Of a DNA stretch of 33,082 nucleotides, positions 17,192 through 25,456 are shown in pieces. The notes under the pieces are model-generated. The model saw nothing but the letters and a program-made list of their open reading frames with translations, did not search any database and was not told the DNA's origin. The position numbers and the translations under genes are program-made. Positions within the stretch are counted from its first letter, which is position 1; the number at the start of each line of letters is the position of its first letter. The stretch comes from SM1-73 sp964588305 (GTDB lineage: Bacteria > Zixibacteria > MSB-5A5 > SM1-73): positions 1 to 33,082 of the forward strand of contig CAZPOP010000027.1 in assembly GCA_964588305.1 (NCBI GenBank). The letters run 5' to 3'.

Positions 17192-17220
17192 TTGCATTTT
17201 CAGATTTTTCTGTTTTAATT
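17192..17220 (+). promoter_or_regulatory. Candidate promoter for the Trm112-like/PtsN-like gene pair
   Basis: TTGCAT (17192-17197), a 17-base AT-rich spacer and TTAATT (17215-17220) lie 70 bases before the Trm112-like start, in the 234-base gap after accA. The rest of that gap shows no gene and no clear terminator. The match is moderate. Confidence 0.4.
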
Positions 17221-17290
17221 TGGCATTAGCTGGGTATCCTACGTGTGAAGATTTCAAAGGCCGAAGCTGTATCGACGGAAAGGAGAGGAT

Positions 17291-17455
17291 ATGATTGACC
17301 CGAAGCTCCTGGAGATTCTGGCCTGCCCATCCTGCAAGGGCAATCTGATCTATGATGAGGAAAACCAGAAACTCGTTTGTGAGAAATGCAGGCTCAAATA
17401 CGCTATAAAGGACGACATACCGATCATGCTTTTGGATCAGGCAGAAAAATTCTAG
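17291..17455 (+). CDS. Trm112-like zinc-ribbon protein (YcaR family)
   Basis: A 54-residue protein, short enough to be missed by many gene callers. It begins MIDPKLLEILACPSCKGNL and carries two Cys pairs, CPSC (C12, C15) and CEKC (C30, C33), followed by AIKDDIPIMLLDQAEKF. This is the standard pattern of the Trm112/YcaR family: a single zinc ribbon with the IPIML segment. Family members stabilise or activate methyltransferases, and in bacteria the partner is mostly unknown. The ATG follows AGGAGAGGAT, an excellent ribosome-binding site. The PtsN-like gene starts 45 bases downstream, so the two are probably co-transcribed. Confidence 0.9.
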   Translation: MIDPKLLEILACPSCKGNLIYDEENQKLVCEKCRLKYAIKDDIPIMLLDQAEKF

Positions 17456-17499
17456 CCCCAAGGGGCGCGATGCAAGAACAAAGTAGGAGGAAAGAGAGG

Positions 17500-17952
17500 A
17501 TGAAACTCTCAAAGTTTTGCGGCGAGGATTTGATCTCCTTTGAACTAAAAGGAGAATCGAAAAACGAGGTGATAAGTGAATTGGTTGACCTGTCTTCCGG
17601 ATCCAGGCTTGTCAGAGACGGAGGGGAGCTTCTAAAGGATATACTAGAGAGAGAAAAGCTGGTAACCACCGGCGTGGGATATGGGGTAGCCTTTCCCCAT
17701 GCCAAGTCCAAGGCGGTTAAGGGAATTGTGATCGCCTTCGGGAGATCCAAGAAAGGGGTCGATTTCGATTCCATGGACAAAAAGCCGGTCTACCTTTTTT
17801 TTCTGATTGCGGCTCCCGAAGATGCCATCGGAGCTCATTTGAACGTGATGGCCAGGCTGTCTTATCTTATGAAAAGCGAGAAGAACCGAGACGCGCTGAT
17901 GAAAATCAAAAGTCCAAAAGAGCTTCTGGAGGTGTTGGATTCGGTGGAATAA
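17500..17952 (+). CDS. PTS IIA domain protein, PtsN (EIIA-Ntr)-like
   Basis: A 150-residue fructose/nitrogen-type IIA domain. The active-site His is H67 in GVGYGVAFPHAKSKAVKG, with the flanking Thr-Thr-Gly-Val-Gly and a later PEDAIGAHLNVMARLSYL segment typical of the family. PtsN-like proteins accept phosphate from the PTS relay and usually act as regulators, not transporters. No IIB/IIC, EI or HPr gene is nearby, which supports a regulatory role. The ATG at 17500 is chosen because GTAGGAGGAAAGAGAGG stands directly upstream and the family's usual N-terminus (KLSKFCGEDLI) follows. Longer in-frame readings run back over the Trm112 gene. Confidence 0.85.
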   Translation: MKLSKFCGEDLISFELKGESKNEVISELVDLSSGSRLVRDGGELLKDILEREKLVTTGVGYGVAFPHAKSKAVKGIVIAFGRSKKGVDFDSMDKKPVYLFFLIAAPEDAIGAHLNVMARLSYLMKSEKNRDALMKIKSPKELLEVLDSVE

Positions 17953-18059
17953 AAACTCTCTCCAGATGAGCTCAGACGCGCACTTAGGGGCGCGCATAAG
18001 GGTAGCGCTCTTCCAAAAAGGCTAACCTCATAGCTCGCAGCCTGAGAAGCCGAAGGCAG

Positions 18060-18896
18060 ATGGCTATGAACAGAATTTCTTTTGCGTTCACCAGAAACAG
18101 AAATCTTCTTTACTTGGCCACGAGCGTTCTTTTGTCTTTGTTGCTCCTGGCCCTGCCCCTGAAAGTCAAATCGGGTCTCTCGGCTTTGATCCTCAGGTTC
18201 AGTTATGCCCCATTTTACGCTTTGAGCCACCAGATAGAGCAGTTAGAAGGAGTCTATCAAGAGAACCGAAAGTTGCGTCAAAAGGTCATGGAACTTACTT
18301 TGGATAATTCCAAGCTTAAAGAGGAACACCTGGAAAACTCTAGGTTGCGGGCACTTCTCGAGTTTCGCTCAGAGCTGAGATTTCAGGTCGTTCCAGCTGA
18401 GGTGTTTGCGGCCGAACCGAATCGTCCCCCGGGAACCGGGTCGGTAGTAATCAACAAAGGAAAAGAGAAGGGGATAAAACCAGACATGCCGGTTCTAAAT
18501 CTCCACGGATTGGTGGGCAAAATCCAGGAGGTTTTTCCCCACCGTTCCACGGTTCAGCTCATGTTGGATCCGGATTTTCGAGTTTCAGCTTTAGATCAGA
18601 GAAGCCGAGTCTTTGGAATCATAAAACCCCATTCGGGCGCAGCTTCGGTCCTGAAGCTGGATAATGTTCCGACCGGAGAGGATGTTCGAGCGGGAGACGA
18701 GGTGGTTTCCTCAGGCTTAGGGGGGATTTTCCCCGCGGGGATAAGAATCGGCGTCGTCTCCATGGTCGATGGACAAGCCCTCAGGGGAGCAAGCCCATAT
18801 TCTCCGATTTTCAAAGAGATACAGGTGAAACCCTCTGTTGATTTTAATAGCCTGGAGGAGCTTTTTGTATTGAACCTCGAGGAGGAAGAAAGATAA
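18060..18896 (+). CDS. mreC: Rod shape-determining protein MreC
   Basis: A 278-residue inner-membrane protein. It has a short cytoplasmic basic N-terminus, one helix (about 16-34), a periplasmic coiled coil (about 55-105, rich in Glu/Lys/Leu with QENRKLRQKV and ENSRLRALLEF), then the two beta-barrel domains with GTGSVVINKGKEKGIKPDMP, GLVGKIQEVFPHRSTVQLM and AGDEVVSSGLGGIFPAGIRI. MreC links MreB filaments to PBP2 and RodA in sidewall synthesis. The order mreC-mreD-PBP2-rodA downstream is the classic elongasome set. mreB is not directly upstream; a ptsN-like gene is there instead. The preceding 107 bases hold short GC-rich palindromes but no clear promoter. Confidence 0.95.
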   Translation: MAMNRISFAFTRNRNLLYLATSVLLSLLLLALPLKVKSGLSALILRFSYAPFYALSHQIEQLEGVYQENRKLRQKVMELTLDNSKLKEEHLENSRLRALLEFRSELRFQVVPAEVFAAEPNRPPGTGSVVINKGKEKGIKPDMPVLNLHGLVGKIQEVFPHRSTVQLMLDPDFRVSALDQRSRVFGIIKPHSGAASVLKLDNVPTGEDVRAGDEVVSSGLGGIFPAGIRIGVVSMVDGQALRGASPYSPIFKEIQVKPSVDFNSLEELFVLNLEEEER

Positions 18897-19276
18897 GGCA
18901 TATCAATGCTTCGCAACGGACACCTGAAAAGAACGTAACAAAGGAGAGCGTTGTTGAGGCTATCTAGGATCAAAAAAACAACGAATCCGTCAACTTGGGA
19001 GGCATCTTAATAAACCGATCAGGGAGGAGAGACTGGCACATCAAGACGAGGGTCACCGAAACAGAAGTGTGAGCCTTTTTGCCGTCTGTAGAGGAGTTGG
19101 TCCGCTCTGGGATGTAGCGAAGAAGCCCTTTATTTGAATATCCTTTGAAAAGGGGATAATCCTCTAGGTTGAGGTTCTGGTTTGAGTGATTTCTGATCCC
19201 GTGGATCGGGAATGTGGACCGAAATTGACGTCTTCAGTCACTTGTCGACAAGAAGGTGCGAAGGGATCTTTAGATT
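18897..19276. other. 380-base non-coding gap between mreC and mreD
   Basis: No convincing gene is visible on either strand. Signals present are a possible promoter with TTTGAA (19133-19138) and GATAAT (19155-19160) at 16-base spacing, and a small hairpin TCCCG-TGGAT-CGGGA near 19198-19212. A gap this long inside mreC-mreD is unusual, because these genes normally abut. It could hold a separate promoter for mreD/PBP2/rodA or an undescribed RNA. Nothing decisive is visible. Confidence 0.4.
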
Positions 19277-19780
19277 ATGTTTTGGGGAAGTGCGGTATTT
19301 TCCAAAATCCTATATGCTATACTGCTCCTGCTTATCCTGATAATCTTCCAAAGCTTCTTCTCTGAGGTGGTTGCCATAAGGGGGATCAGGCTGGATTTGG
19401 CCGTCCTCATTTTGGTGTATATAGCACTCACCAAAGGTCCGGTTCAAGGAGTGGTCTTCGGGTTTTTGATCGGAATTTTGTTAGATGTTTTTGCTCCCCA
19501 ACGGTTGGGGTTGGGAGCGGTGATAAAATCTTTGATCGGCTTCACCGTGGGGAACTTCAAAGATAATCTGTTTCTGGAAAGTTCATATTCAAAAGGAGCC
19601 ATAGTTTTCTTAAGCGTTGCTCTGAATGATCTTTTCTATCATGTTTTCTCAGAGGGAGTGACCCTCTTCACCTTCCACACCATATTATACTATTCCTTGC
19701 CTTCTGCCTTGTATACCTGTGCGGCGGGAATTGTTCTATTTGCGTTTCTGGAGAAAAGGTTTTTCCTGGATTTGACCTGA
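19277..19780 (+). CDS. mreD: Rod shape-determining protein MreD
   Basis: A 167-residue membrane protein with five or six helices, the normal size and hydrophobic profile for MreD. Recognisable parts are the early IRGIRLDLAVLILVYIAL, the GVVFGFLIGILLDVFAPQRL segment (Gly-rich helix followed by Asp-x-x-x-x-x-x-Leu-Gly) and the C-terminal FLEKRFFLD. MreD is an integral part of the elongation complex with MreC, RodA and PBP2. Assignment rests partly on position, since MreD is poorly conserved. The stop is followed after 1 base by the PBP2 ATG, so translational coupling is likely. Confidence 0.9.
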   Translation: MFWGSAVFSKILYAILLLLILIIFQSFFSEVVAIRGIRLDLAVLILVYIALTKGPVQGVVFGFLIGILLDVFAPQRLGLGAVIKSLIGFTVGNFKDNLFLESSYSKGAIVFLSVALNDLFYHVFSEGVTLFTFHTILYYSLPSALYTCAAGIVLFAFLEKRFFLDLT

Positions 19781-19781
19781 C

Positions 19782-21677
19782 ATGGAAAGATTGAAACATT
19801 CAAATGGGCCTTCCAAAGGATTCATTCCCAGAAAGCAGAGAGCCAGAATCTTGATAGGGTTTCTGGCAATTTCAACTCTGCTTTTGAGCGCGAGATTGTT
19901 TTTCCTGCAGGTAATCAAAGCCTCCTATTATCGCCGTATTTCAGAGGAGAATCGAATCCGTATGGTCCCTTTGCCCGCACCTCGGGGAATAATAACAGAT
20001 CGAAATGGCGAAGTCATCACCTTCAATCGTCCCTCCTACACGGTTTTTCTCATTCCCTATGAAGTTAAGGAACTGAACATTTTGGCCGAAAGGCTTGCCC
20101 CGATTTTGGAGGTGGATCTTTCTATGCTAAAAGAGAAGCTTAGGGCCAACTGGTCAAAACGATTTGAGCCGGTCAAGCTGAAGAAACATGCAGATTTCAA
20201 AACCATCTGTATTATTGAGGAACAGAACCAAAGTCTGCCTGGCGTAATATATCAGGTAGAGCAGACCCGCAGGTACCCAGACTGTGGCTGGGCCGGACAT
20301 TTACTGGGTTATGTCAAGGAATTGTCCAAGGAGGAGCTGTCCAAAGATTCCGCCTCGTCTGTTGGGGAGTCAGATTCGGGTGAGTCCTCCTCTCTTAAGC
20401 TAAGCCCAGCCGAAAAGAGAGGTTATCGATTGGGAGGATACATTGGCAGAGAGGGTGTGGAGAAGCAATACGATGATCTATTGAGGGGAAGAGAGGGGGT
20501 TACCTTTCTGGAGATAACCGCCGCTGGAAAAATCATAGGCCCTTTAGAGGATAGAGAACCAGATTTGCCAGTCAAGGGGGCAGATATAGAACTGACCGTA
20601 GATTTGAACCTGCAGGTGGAGGCAGAATCGGCTTTGGCCGCCTTCGAAAGTGGGGCCGTGGTCGCCATTGATCCGCGAAACGGAGAGATACTGGCCTTGG
20701 TGAGCAAACCCGGATTCGACGCCAATCTTTTGGCTGGAACCCTGAGTCCTGAAGAATGGAACGAAATCCTCAAGAATCCACTTCATCCCCTCCTTTCCAG
20801 AACCGTGCAGGCTGCTTATGCTCCCGGTTCCACCCTGAAGCTTTTGACCGCTGCGATCGCCCTGGAATCGAAAATCGCTCAGGAGAACACTTATCTTTCT
20901 CCGTGCTCTGGCTCTTATCGATTCGGAAGACGCGCCTTCGGGTGTTGGAGACCAGAAGGGCATGGGAGACTCAATCTGGTAGGCGCCATCATCCAGTCTT
21001 GTGACGTCTATTTTTACCAATTGGGATTGAAGGTGGGATTGGAGAGATGGAGTCAGTACGCCAAGTTATGTGGATTTGGGGAAAAGGTGGGAGTGGATTT
21101 GCCGGATGAGGTAAAAGGGCTTGTCCCCTCTCTGGAGTATTACCACAAAAGGTATGGGAAAGCAGAGTGGGTTAAAAATCTGGTGATCAACCTGTCCATC
21201 GGGCAAGGGGAGATTTTGGCCACGCCCCTGCAGCTGGCAAGCTTCTATTGTGGTTTGGTAACCGACGGGACTGTCTATCGGCCCCATATCGTGAAAGAGA
21301 TAACCAGTCCGGACGGACGGGCAAGCATCACTCAGAGCGAGGTATTAAGGCGTCTTCCTTTTTCCCCCTCCACCCTGAGGGTGTTGAAAAAGGCCATGGT
21401 TGGAGCGGTCAACCATCAAGATGGCACCGGAACGTTGGCCCAAATTCGCAATGTTACCGTGGCGGGAAAAACCGGAACAGCTCAAAATCCTCACGGTGAA
21501 GACCATGCCTGGTTTGTGGGTTATGCGCCGGCCGAAAATCCAAGGATCGTAGTAGCAGTGCTGATTGAAAATATAGGTCACGGTGGAACCTTCGCCGCTC
21601 CCGTGGCCAAAAGAATCATAGAGAAGTATCTTGAAGGAGGGCTGTTGGCTAACGGTAAAGAAGCACTCTTAAGGTGA
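19782..21677 (+). CDS. mrdA: Penicillin-binding protein 2, class B transpeptidase
   Basis: A 631-residue class B PBP. One N-terminal helix (about 26-45) anchors a pedestal domain (RMVPLPAPRGIITDRNGEVI, then GGYIGREGVEKQYDDLLRG), followed by the transpeptidase domain. The catalytic motifs are all present: SxxK as STLK with Ser350, the SxD-type second motif as S406-C-D408 (PBP2 enzymes use SxD), and KTGT at 563-566. It cross-links peptidoglycan during cell elongation in partnership with RodA. A Ser/Glu-rich insert near residues 190-210 (DSASSVGESDSGESSS) is a lineage-specific surface loop. Its position directly after mreD and before rodA fits the elongasome operon. Confidence 0.95.
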   Translation: MERLKHSNGPSKGFIPRKQRARILIGFLAISTLLLSARLFFLQVIKASYYRRISEENRIRMVPLPAPRGIITDRNGEVITFNRPSYTVFLIPYEVKELNILAERLAPILEVDLSMLKEKLRANWSKRFEPVKLKKHADFKTICIIEEQNQSLPGVIYQVEQTRRYPDCGWAGHLLGYVKELSKEELSKDSASSVGESDSGESSSLKLSPAEKRGYRLGGYIGREGVEKQYDDLLRGREGVTFLEITAAGKIIGPLEDREPDLPVKGADIELTVDLNLQVEAESALAAFESGAVVAIDPRNGEILALVSKPGFDANLLAGTLSPEEWNEILKNPLHPLLSRTVQAAYAPGSTLKLLTAAIALESKIAQENTYLSPCSGSYRFGRRAFGCWRPEGHGRLNLVGAIIQSCDVYFYQLGLKVGLERWSQYAKLCGFGEKVGVDLPDEVKGLVPSLEYYHKRYGKAEWVKNLVINLSIGQGEILATPLQLASFYCGLVTDGTVYRPHIVKEITSPDGRASITQSEVLRRLPFSPSTLRVLKKAMVGAVNHQDGTGTLAQIRNVTVAGKTGTAQNPHGEDHAWFVGYAPAENPRIVVAVLIENIGHGGTFAAPVAKRIIEKYLEGGLLANGKEALLR

Positions 21678-21874
21678 TCTTTTCTTGTTTTTTCAAAAGT
21701 GATGCCAAAGCAATTGCCCGAAGGGAACCCTCCTCATGAGATTGGTGGCCAGAAATCCAGAATATCGGTTTAATTTGTCATGGTTCTATTGCATTGAGAT
21801 GCCGACGCTCAAGCGACGGTCGGGTCAAACTCTGTTGAAGGTGACCGTAGTCTTTTAAAACCTGCTTTTTCCGA

Positions 21875-23101
21875 ATGACGCTAAAATCTCGCTCTGAGGA
21901 TCTGGACTGGGGATTGGTGATGGTGGCTTTGGTTTTGTCGCTTATGGGGATTCTCTTAATCTACAGCGCCAAGCACTCTTCCGCTAACCTGATGGAAAGA
22001 GGGATATATCTCAAACAGATGGTTTGGCTGTTTTTGGGTCTTTGTGCCTGCGCCGTGGTTTTCTTTCTTTCCTTGAGATTTTATGAGATTTTTTCCTACG
22101 TATTATATTTCGTCGCGGTGGGCGCGGTTCTGCTTATCCTGGTGGTTGGTTCTTCCAAAATGGGGGCGGCGCGCTGGTTCTCTCTGGGAGGGCTGAACTT
22201 TCAACCTTCCGAGTTTGCCAAGATCGCCACCATCTTTGCTCTCTCCAGATATTTGGCCTATTCCAAGCGCTCCATATACAGTTTCAAGTGGCTTGCGACG
22301 GTGACCGGTATTGCTTTGCTGCCTGCCCTTCTGATTTTGAAGCAGCCGGATTTAGGAACCTCCCTCGTCTTTTTGGCCATTTTGGTTTCCATGCTTTTTT
22401 GGGCAGGGGTTCCGGTATTCTATCTCTTCTTGATCGTTTCCCCATTCTTGAGTCTGGTCTGCGCCTTTCATTGGGCAGCGTGGGCGCTGTTCTTCCTGGC
22501 TCTGACATTTCTATTATATCATTTGAGGTTGAGCTTTTTCTTTTCGGTCGGTTTCCTTTTGTGTAACCTGGCGTTTGGCATGATCACGCCTCTCGTCTGG
22601 AACCGGCTGCATGACTATCAGAAGGACAGAATCATAGTATTCCTTGACCCGGGAAAGGATCCTCAGGGGGCAGGGTATCAAATCATCCAGTCCAAGATCG
22701 CCATCGGATCCGGTGCTCTTCTGGGAAAAGGTTATCTGCAGGGAACCCAGACCAAGTTGGCTTTTCTTCCTCATCAACACACCGATTTCGTGTTTTCAGT
22801 ATTGGGCGAAGAATTCGGGATCGCAGGCGCGCTGGTTCTGTTGGGATTATTCAGCTTCCTCATAATTAAAGGGATCCTCATAGCTCAGAGAACCAGAAAC
22901 GCATTTTCAAGCAATGTGGCTTTGGGCATCACCAGCATACTAGCCTTTCAGATGCTGGTGAATATCGGCATGACTGTCGGCTTTCTGCCGGTCACCGGTC
23001 TACCTATGCCTTTCGTAAGCTACGGAGGCTCCTCCATGGTCTTAAGCTGGACTATGGTAGGGCTTCTGTTGGCAATACACCATCGTTGGTATGAGTACTA
23101 G
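21875..23101 (+). CDS. rodA: Rod shape-determining protein RodA (SEDS glycosyltransferase)
   Basis: A 408-residue polytopic SEDS protein with ten or so helices. Conserved SEDS segments are GAARWFSLGGLNFQPSEFAK, ILKQPDLGTSLVF, RLHDYQKDRIIVFLDPGKDP, GAGYQIIQSKIAIGSGALLG, FLPHQHTDFVFSVLGEEFG and the final GLPMPFVSYGGSSM. RodA polymerises lipid II into glycan strands in complex with PBP2. The gene follows PBP2 after a 197-base gap in which I see no clear signal. The ATG at 21875 lacks a strong ribosome site, but the protein starts at the expected point (EDLDWGLVMV). Confidence 0.95.
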   Translation: MTLKSRSEDLDWGLVMVALVLSLMGILLIYSAKHSSANLMERGIYLKQMVWLFLGLCACAVVFFLSLRFYEIFSYVLYFVAVGAVLLILVVGSSKMGAARWFSLGGLNFQPSEFAKIATIFALSRYLAYSKRSIYSFKWLATVTGIALLPALLILKQPDLGTSLVFLAILVSMLFWAGVPVFYLFLIVSPFLSLVCAFHWAAWALFFLALTFLLYHLRLSFFFSVGFLLCNLAFGMITPLVWNRLHDYQKDRIIVFLDPGKDPQGAGYQIIQSKIAIGSGALLGKGYLQGTQTKLAFLPHQHTDFVFSVLGEEFGIAGALVLLGLFSFLIIKGILIAQRTRNAFSSNVALGITSILAFQMLVNIGMTVGFLPVTGLPMPFVSYGGSSMVLSWTMVGLLLAIHHRWYEY

Positions 23102-23211
23102 AGGGTCGAAGAGCCGAAGTACCATGGGCCAGGGCATCCGCAAATAGAATACCAGAATGGATGGTATAACCATAATAAGAAGCTGACACTCAACAGTCGA
23201 GGGAAACAAGT

Positions 23212-24027
23212 ATGCACCCCACTTTATTCCATATAGGCCCGTTAGCGGTGAGAACGTACGGTTTTCTTTTAGCTTTAGCTTTTGTCCTGGGAATCTGGTT
23301 TGCAGGGAAAAGGGCTCGAAAACGGGGAATGAACATGGATTGGATTCCGGATTTATCCTTGATCATTTTGGTGACGGCCATTGTGGGGTCTAGGTTCTTC
23401 TACGTGATTCGCCATTTGGAAGAATTTGAAGGGCACCGCTGGGATATGATCAATCCCATTCAGAGTTCGGGAGAGATCGGCATCGGCGGCTTATCCATGT
23501 TCGGTGGGTTCGTACTGGCGATCATCTGCAGCATGTTTTATCTTCGTCTGAAAAGACTGAATGTGCAGAAAATCGCCGATATTTTGGCCCCCTCGGTCAT
23601 GCTGGGCTTGGGCGTGGCTCGCATCGGATGCTTTCTTAATGGTTGCTGCTTCGGTTTGCCAACCCAGAGTTCCTTGGGCGTGATTTTTCCTCTCGACTCG
23701 CCCGCGGGGTACTTTTACCCGGACGTCTGCGTATTCCCCATTCAATTGGCCGCATCGGCCATGGGTTTTGCCATCTTTGCGATGCTTCTGTTCGTCGAAA
23801 GGTTCAAAAGCTTTGACGGTTTCACCTTCTGGTTGATGCTGATGCTCTACTCGGTGGGGAGATTCACCATAGATTTCTTCAGATATTATGAAGAGAGTAT
23901 GGTCTTTGCCCGAGTCGGCGGGGTGGGCTTCTCCATGAATCAGGCTTTGACCGTCTTGATTTTCGTTATTTCCGTCTTCATGTGGAATAATTTGAGGCTG
24001 AAGGCCAAAAGGGTCTCAGGCAATTAA
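23212..24027 (+). CDS. lgt: Prolipoprotein diacylglyceryl transferase, divergent
   Basis: A 271-residue membrane protein with about seven helices and the Lgt signature VARIGCFLNGCCFG, matching the G-R-x-G-x-F-x-N-G region with its essential Arg. The N-terminus (FHIGPLAVRTYGFLLALAF) and GGLSMFGG also fit. Lgt transfers diacylglycerol from phosphatidylglycerol to the lipobox Cys of prelipoproteins. Compared with E. coli Lgt from memory, the His in SFHGG (H103) is replaced by Phe, and the HPSQLYE segment reads FPIQLAA. The ARIGCF/NGCCFG form is common outside Proteobacteria. The function is still most likely Lgt, as no other family has this signature. Confidence 0.88.
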   Translation: MHPTLFHIGPLAVRTYGFLLALAFVLGIWFAGKRARKRGMNMDWIPDLSLIILVTAIVGSRFFYVIRHLEEFEGHRWDMINPIQSSGEIGIGGLSMFGGFVLAIICSMFYLRLKRLNVQKIADILAPSVMLGLGVARIGCFLNGCCFGLPTQSSLGVIFPLDSPAGYFYPDVCVFPIQLAASAMGFAIFAMLLFVERFKSFDGFTFWLMLMLYSVGRFTIDFFRYYEESMVFARVGGVGFSMNQALTVLIFVISVFMWNNLRLKAKRVSGN

Positions 24028-24072
24028 GTCGCAAGCGAAAAGCCTTTCGAACCTAAACCGTTCTCCTCAAAC

Positions 24073-24828
24073 ATGCCCTTGCCCAAACTCCTGAATTCCT
24101 TTTTGGAACTGAAGGATGACTTTCTGGATTTCGTCTATCCCCAGCATTGCGCAATCTGCAAGAAGCACTTGAACAGAGAGGAAAAGGATGTTTGTGACGC
24201 TTGCTGGAATAGCCTGGTGACACTTCCTGATCCTTTCTGCCCCTATTGCAGATCATTCTATGAACCGGGGACCACAGAATGCTGTTTCTGTCAGTCGGTC
24301 AACGGAACCATAGGGGATCGCAGGATCTTTATGGTCAGATCATTGGGCAGATTCGATGATTACTATAAAGAGCTTATTCATCGGTTCAAATACGCGAAAA
24401 AGATTCCTCTGGGAAGGAGATTAGGCCAGCGATTGGGAGAAACCATAAATGGTAATTCCGATTTCTTGGAGTCGGATTTCTTGATTCCGGTGCCCCTGCA
24501 CAAATCAAGATACCGGGAGAGGGGATTCAACCAGAGCGAGGTTGTAGCAGAAGAAATCTCAAAGATAACCGGTGTTTCTGTTTTGAAAGACGTGCTGAAA
24601 AGAAAGAAGAATACGAAAGACCAGACCAACCTGTCTCCTCAGCAAAGGGAGGAGAACGTAAGAGGAGCGTTCGTGGTGACCGCGCCTGAAATGATAAATG
24701 CCAAGAGCATAATCCTGGTGGATGACGTGATTACCACCGGTGCGACTCTTTCCGAATGCGCCCGGATGCTAAAACAAGCTGGTGCAGAGAGAATCCTTGG
24801 AACGACCATTGCTGTGGTGACAGATTGA
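24073..24828 (+). CDS. ComF family protein (double zinc ribbon, phosphoribosyltransferase)
   Basis: A 251-residue ComF/GntX-type protein. The N-terminal zinc-ribbon region has Cys pairs at C26/C29, C41/C44, C56/C59 and C70-C71/C73. The C-terminal half is a phosphoribosyltransferase fold with the PRPP loop IILVDDVITTGATLSEC (about 213-229) and the family's FKYAKKIPLGRRLGQRLGE and RYRERGFNQSEVVAEEI. ComF supports DNA uptake in competent bacteria, where it works with the ComFA helicase; elsewhere its role is unclear. No other competence gene is in the window. Its last bases are duplicated 72 bases downstream. Confidence 0.9.
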   Translation: MPLPKLLNSFLELKDDFLDFVYPQHCAICKKHLNREEKDVCDACWNSLVTLPDPFCPYCRSFYEPGTTECCFCQSVNGTIGDRRIFMVRSLGRFDDYYKELIHRFKYAKKIPLGRRLGQRLGETINGNSDFLESDFLIPVPLHKSRYRERGFNQSEVVAEEISKITGVSVLKDVLKRKKNTKDQTNLSPQQREENVRGAFVVTAPEMINAKSIILVDDVITTGATLSECARMLKQAGAERILGTTIAVVTD

Positions 24829-24903
24829 ATCTGTAACCCTCTCCCCTCTGGGGAGAGGGCACAACAGCAGAGGGAGAATCAGGTTGTGGTGACAGATTGA
24901 ATC
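24813..24903. repeat. 19-base direct repeat of the comF 3' end flanking a perfect hairpin
   Basis: TGTGGTGACAGATTGAATC occurs at 24813-24831, covering the comF stop, and again at 24885-24903 without mismatch. Between the copies lies a perfect 10-base stem (24837-24846 with 24850-24859) around a TCT loop. No T-run follows, so it is not a canonical intrinsic terminator, though it may still end or protect the mRNA. The arrangement resembles a small palindromic element flanked by a target duplication, or a slippage duplication. Confidence 0.6.
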
Positions 24904-25256
24904 AAGGTGGTCTCTCAAAACTGCGGCTGCTCGATTCATCGAGCTAAAGAGCCCAATGAATTGGGCAACTACGTGTATCTCGCCTTCCCCGAGGGCAATG
25001 TGCTGCGCCCGCTATCTTTCCCATTGGTGAAGAAGTTCATCCGGAGACAAGATTATCGTCAAGGACATTTGTCCGCGCGGGATTTGCAGACCGGTTCCCT
25101 TCACCAAATCGAGTTTCTCGCAAGAAAATTATCCTTCAGGTCTCCGGAACTCGTCAAATTTCAGTGGGGCTTCTTTAATTCGTTGGAAATATGGAGGTTA
25201 GCTCGGTCTCTTTTGACATATGGGTTCCCCAGTCGCCCTTAGGACGTAGATTACTG
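24904..25256. other. Gene-poor interval with two adjacent perfect palindromes
   Basis: GCTCGAT-TC-ATCGAGC (24929-24944) and GCCCAAT-GA-ATTGGGC (24951-24966) are perfect 7-base stems with 2-base centres, 6 bases apart. An open frame of 111 codons (24907-25242, GTG start) runs through them but matches no family I know. Its N-terminal part is made of palindrome sequence, so I do not call it a gene. The interval looks like degenerate mobile or repeat DNA. Confidence 0.4.
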
Positions 25257-25284
25257 TTGACCAAAACGGATCTGGTGTTATATT
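25257..25284 (+). promoter_or_regulatory. Sigma70-type promoter upstream of the repeat/dockerin gene
   Basis: TTGACC (25257-25262), a 16-base spacer and TATATT (25279-25284) match the consensus at five and five of six positions. The start codon lies about 170 bases downstream, which implies a long 5' leader. No riboswitch-like fold is obvious in it. Confidence 0.55.
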
Positions 25285-25456
25285 AGAAATAGTAGGCATC
25301 GTGGGGCTGTCGAGGGTGTTCTGCCTAAGTGTGCACCCGATGGTGACATACCCTTTGAATTTGGCTGATTGTCATGTCTAACTGAAATGCTTGCTTAATG
25401 CATGAATAATCCAAAACCCTATTGGTGCCAATTCGTTATTCCTTGTCAGAGATATT

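Noticed and set aside
17386..17499. Longer N-terminus for the PtsN-like protein
   Set aside because: It overlaps the Trm112-like coding region in another frame, and the strong ribosome site lies directly before the ATG at 17500.
24907..25242. 111-codon open frame with GTG start
   Set aside because: It runs through two perfect palindromes, has no known family and no clear ribosome-binding site. It looks like an open frame by chance in repeat DNA.
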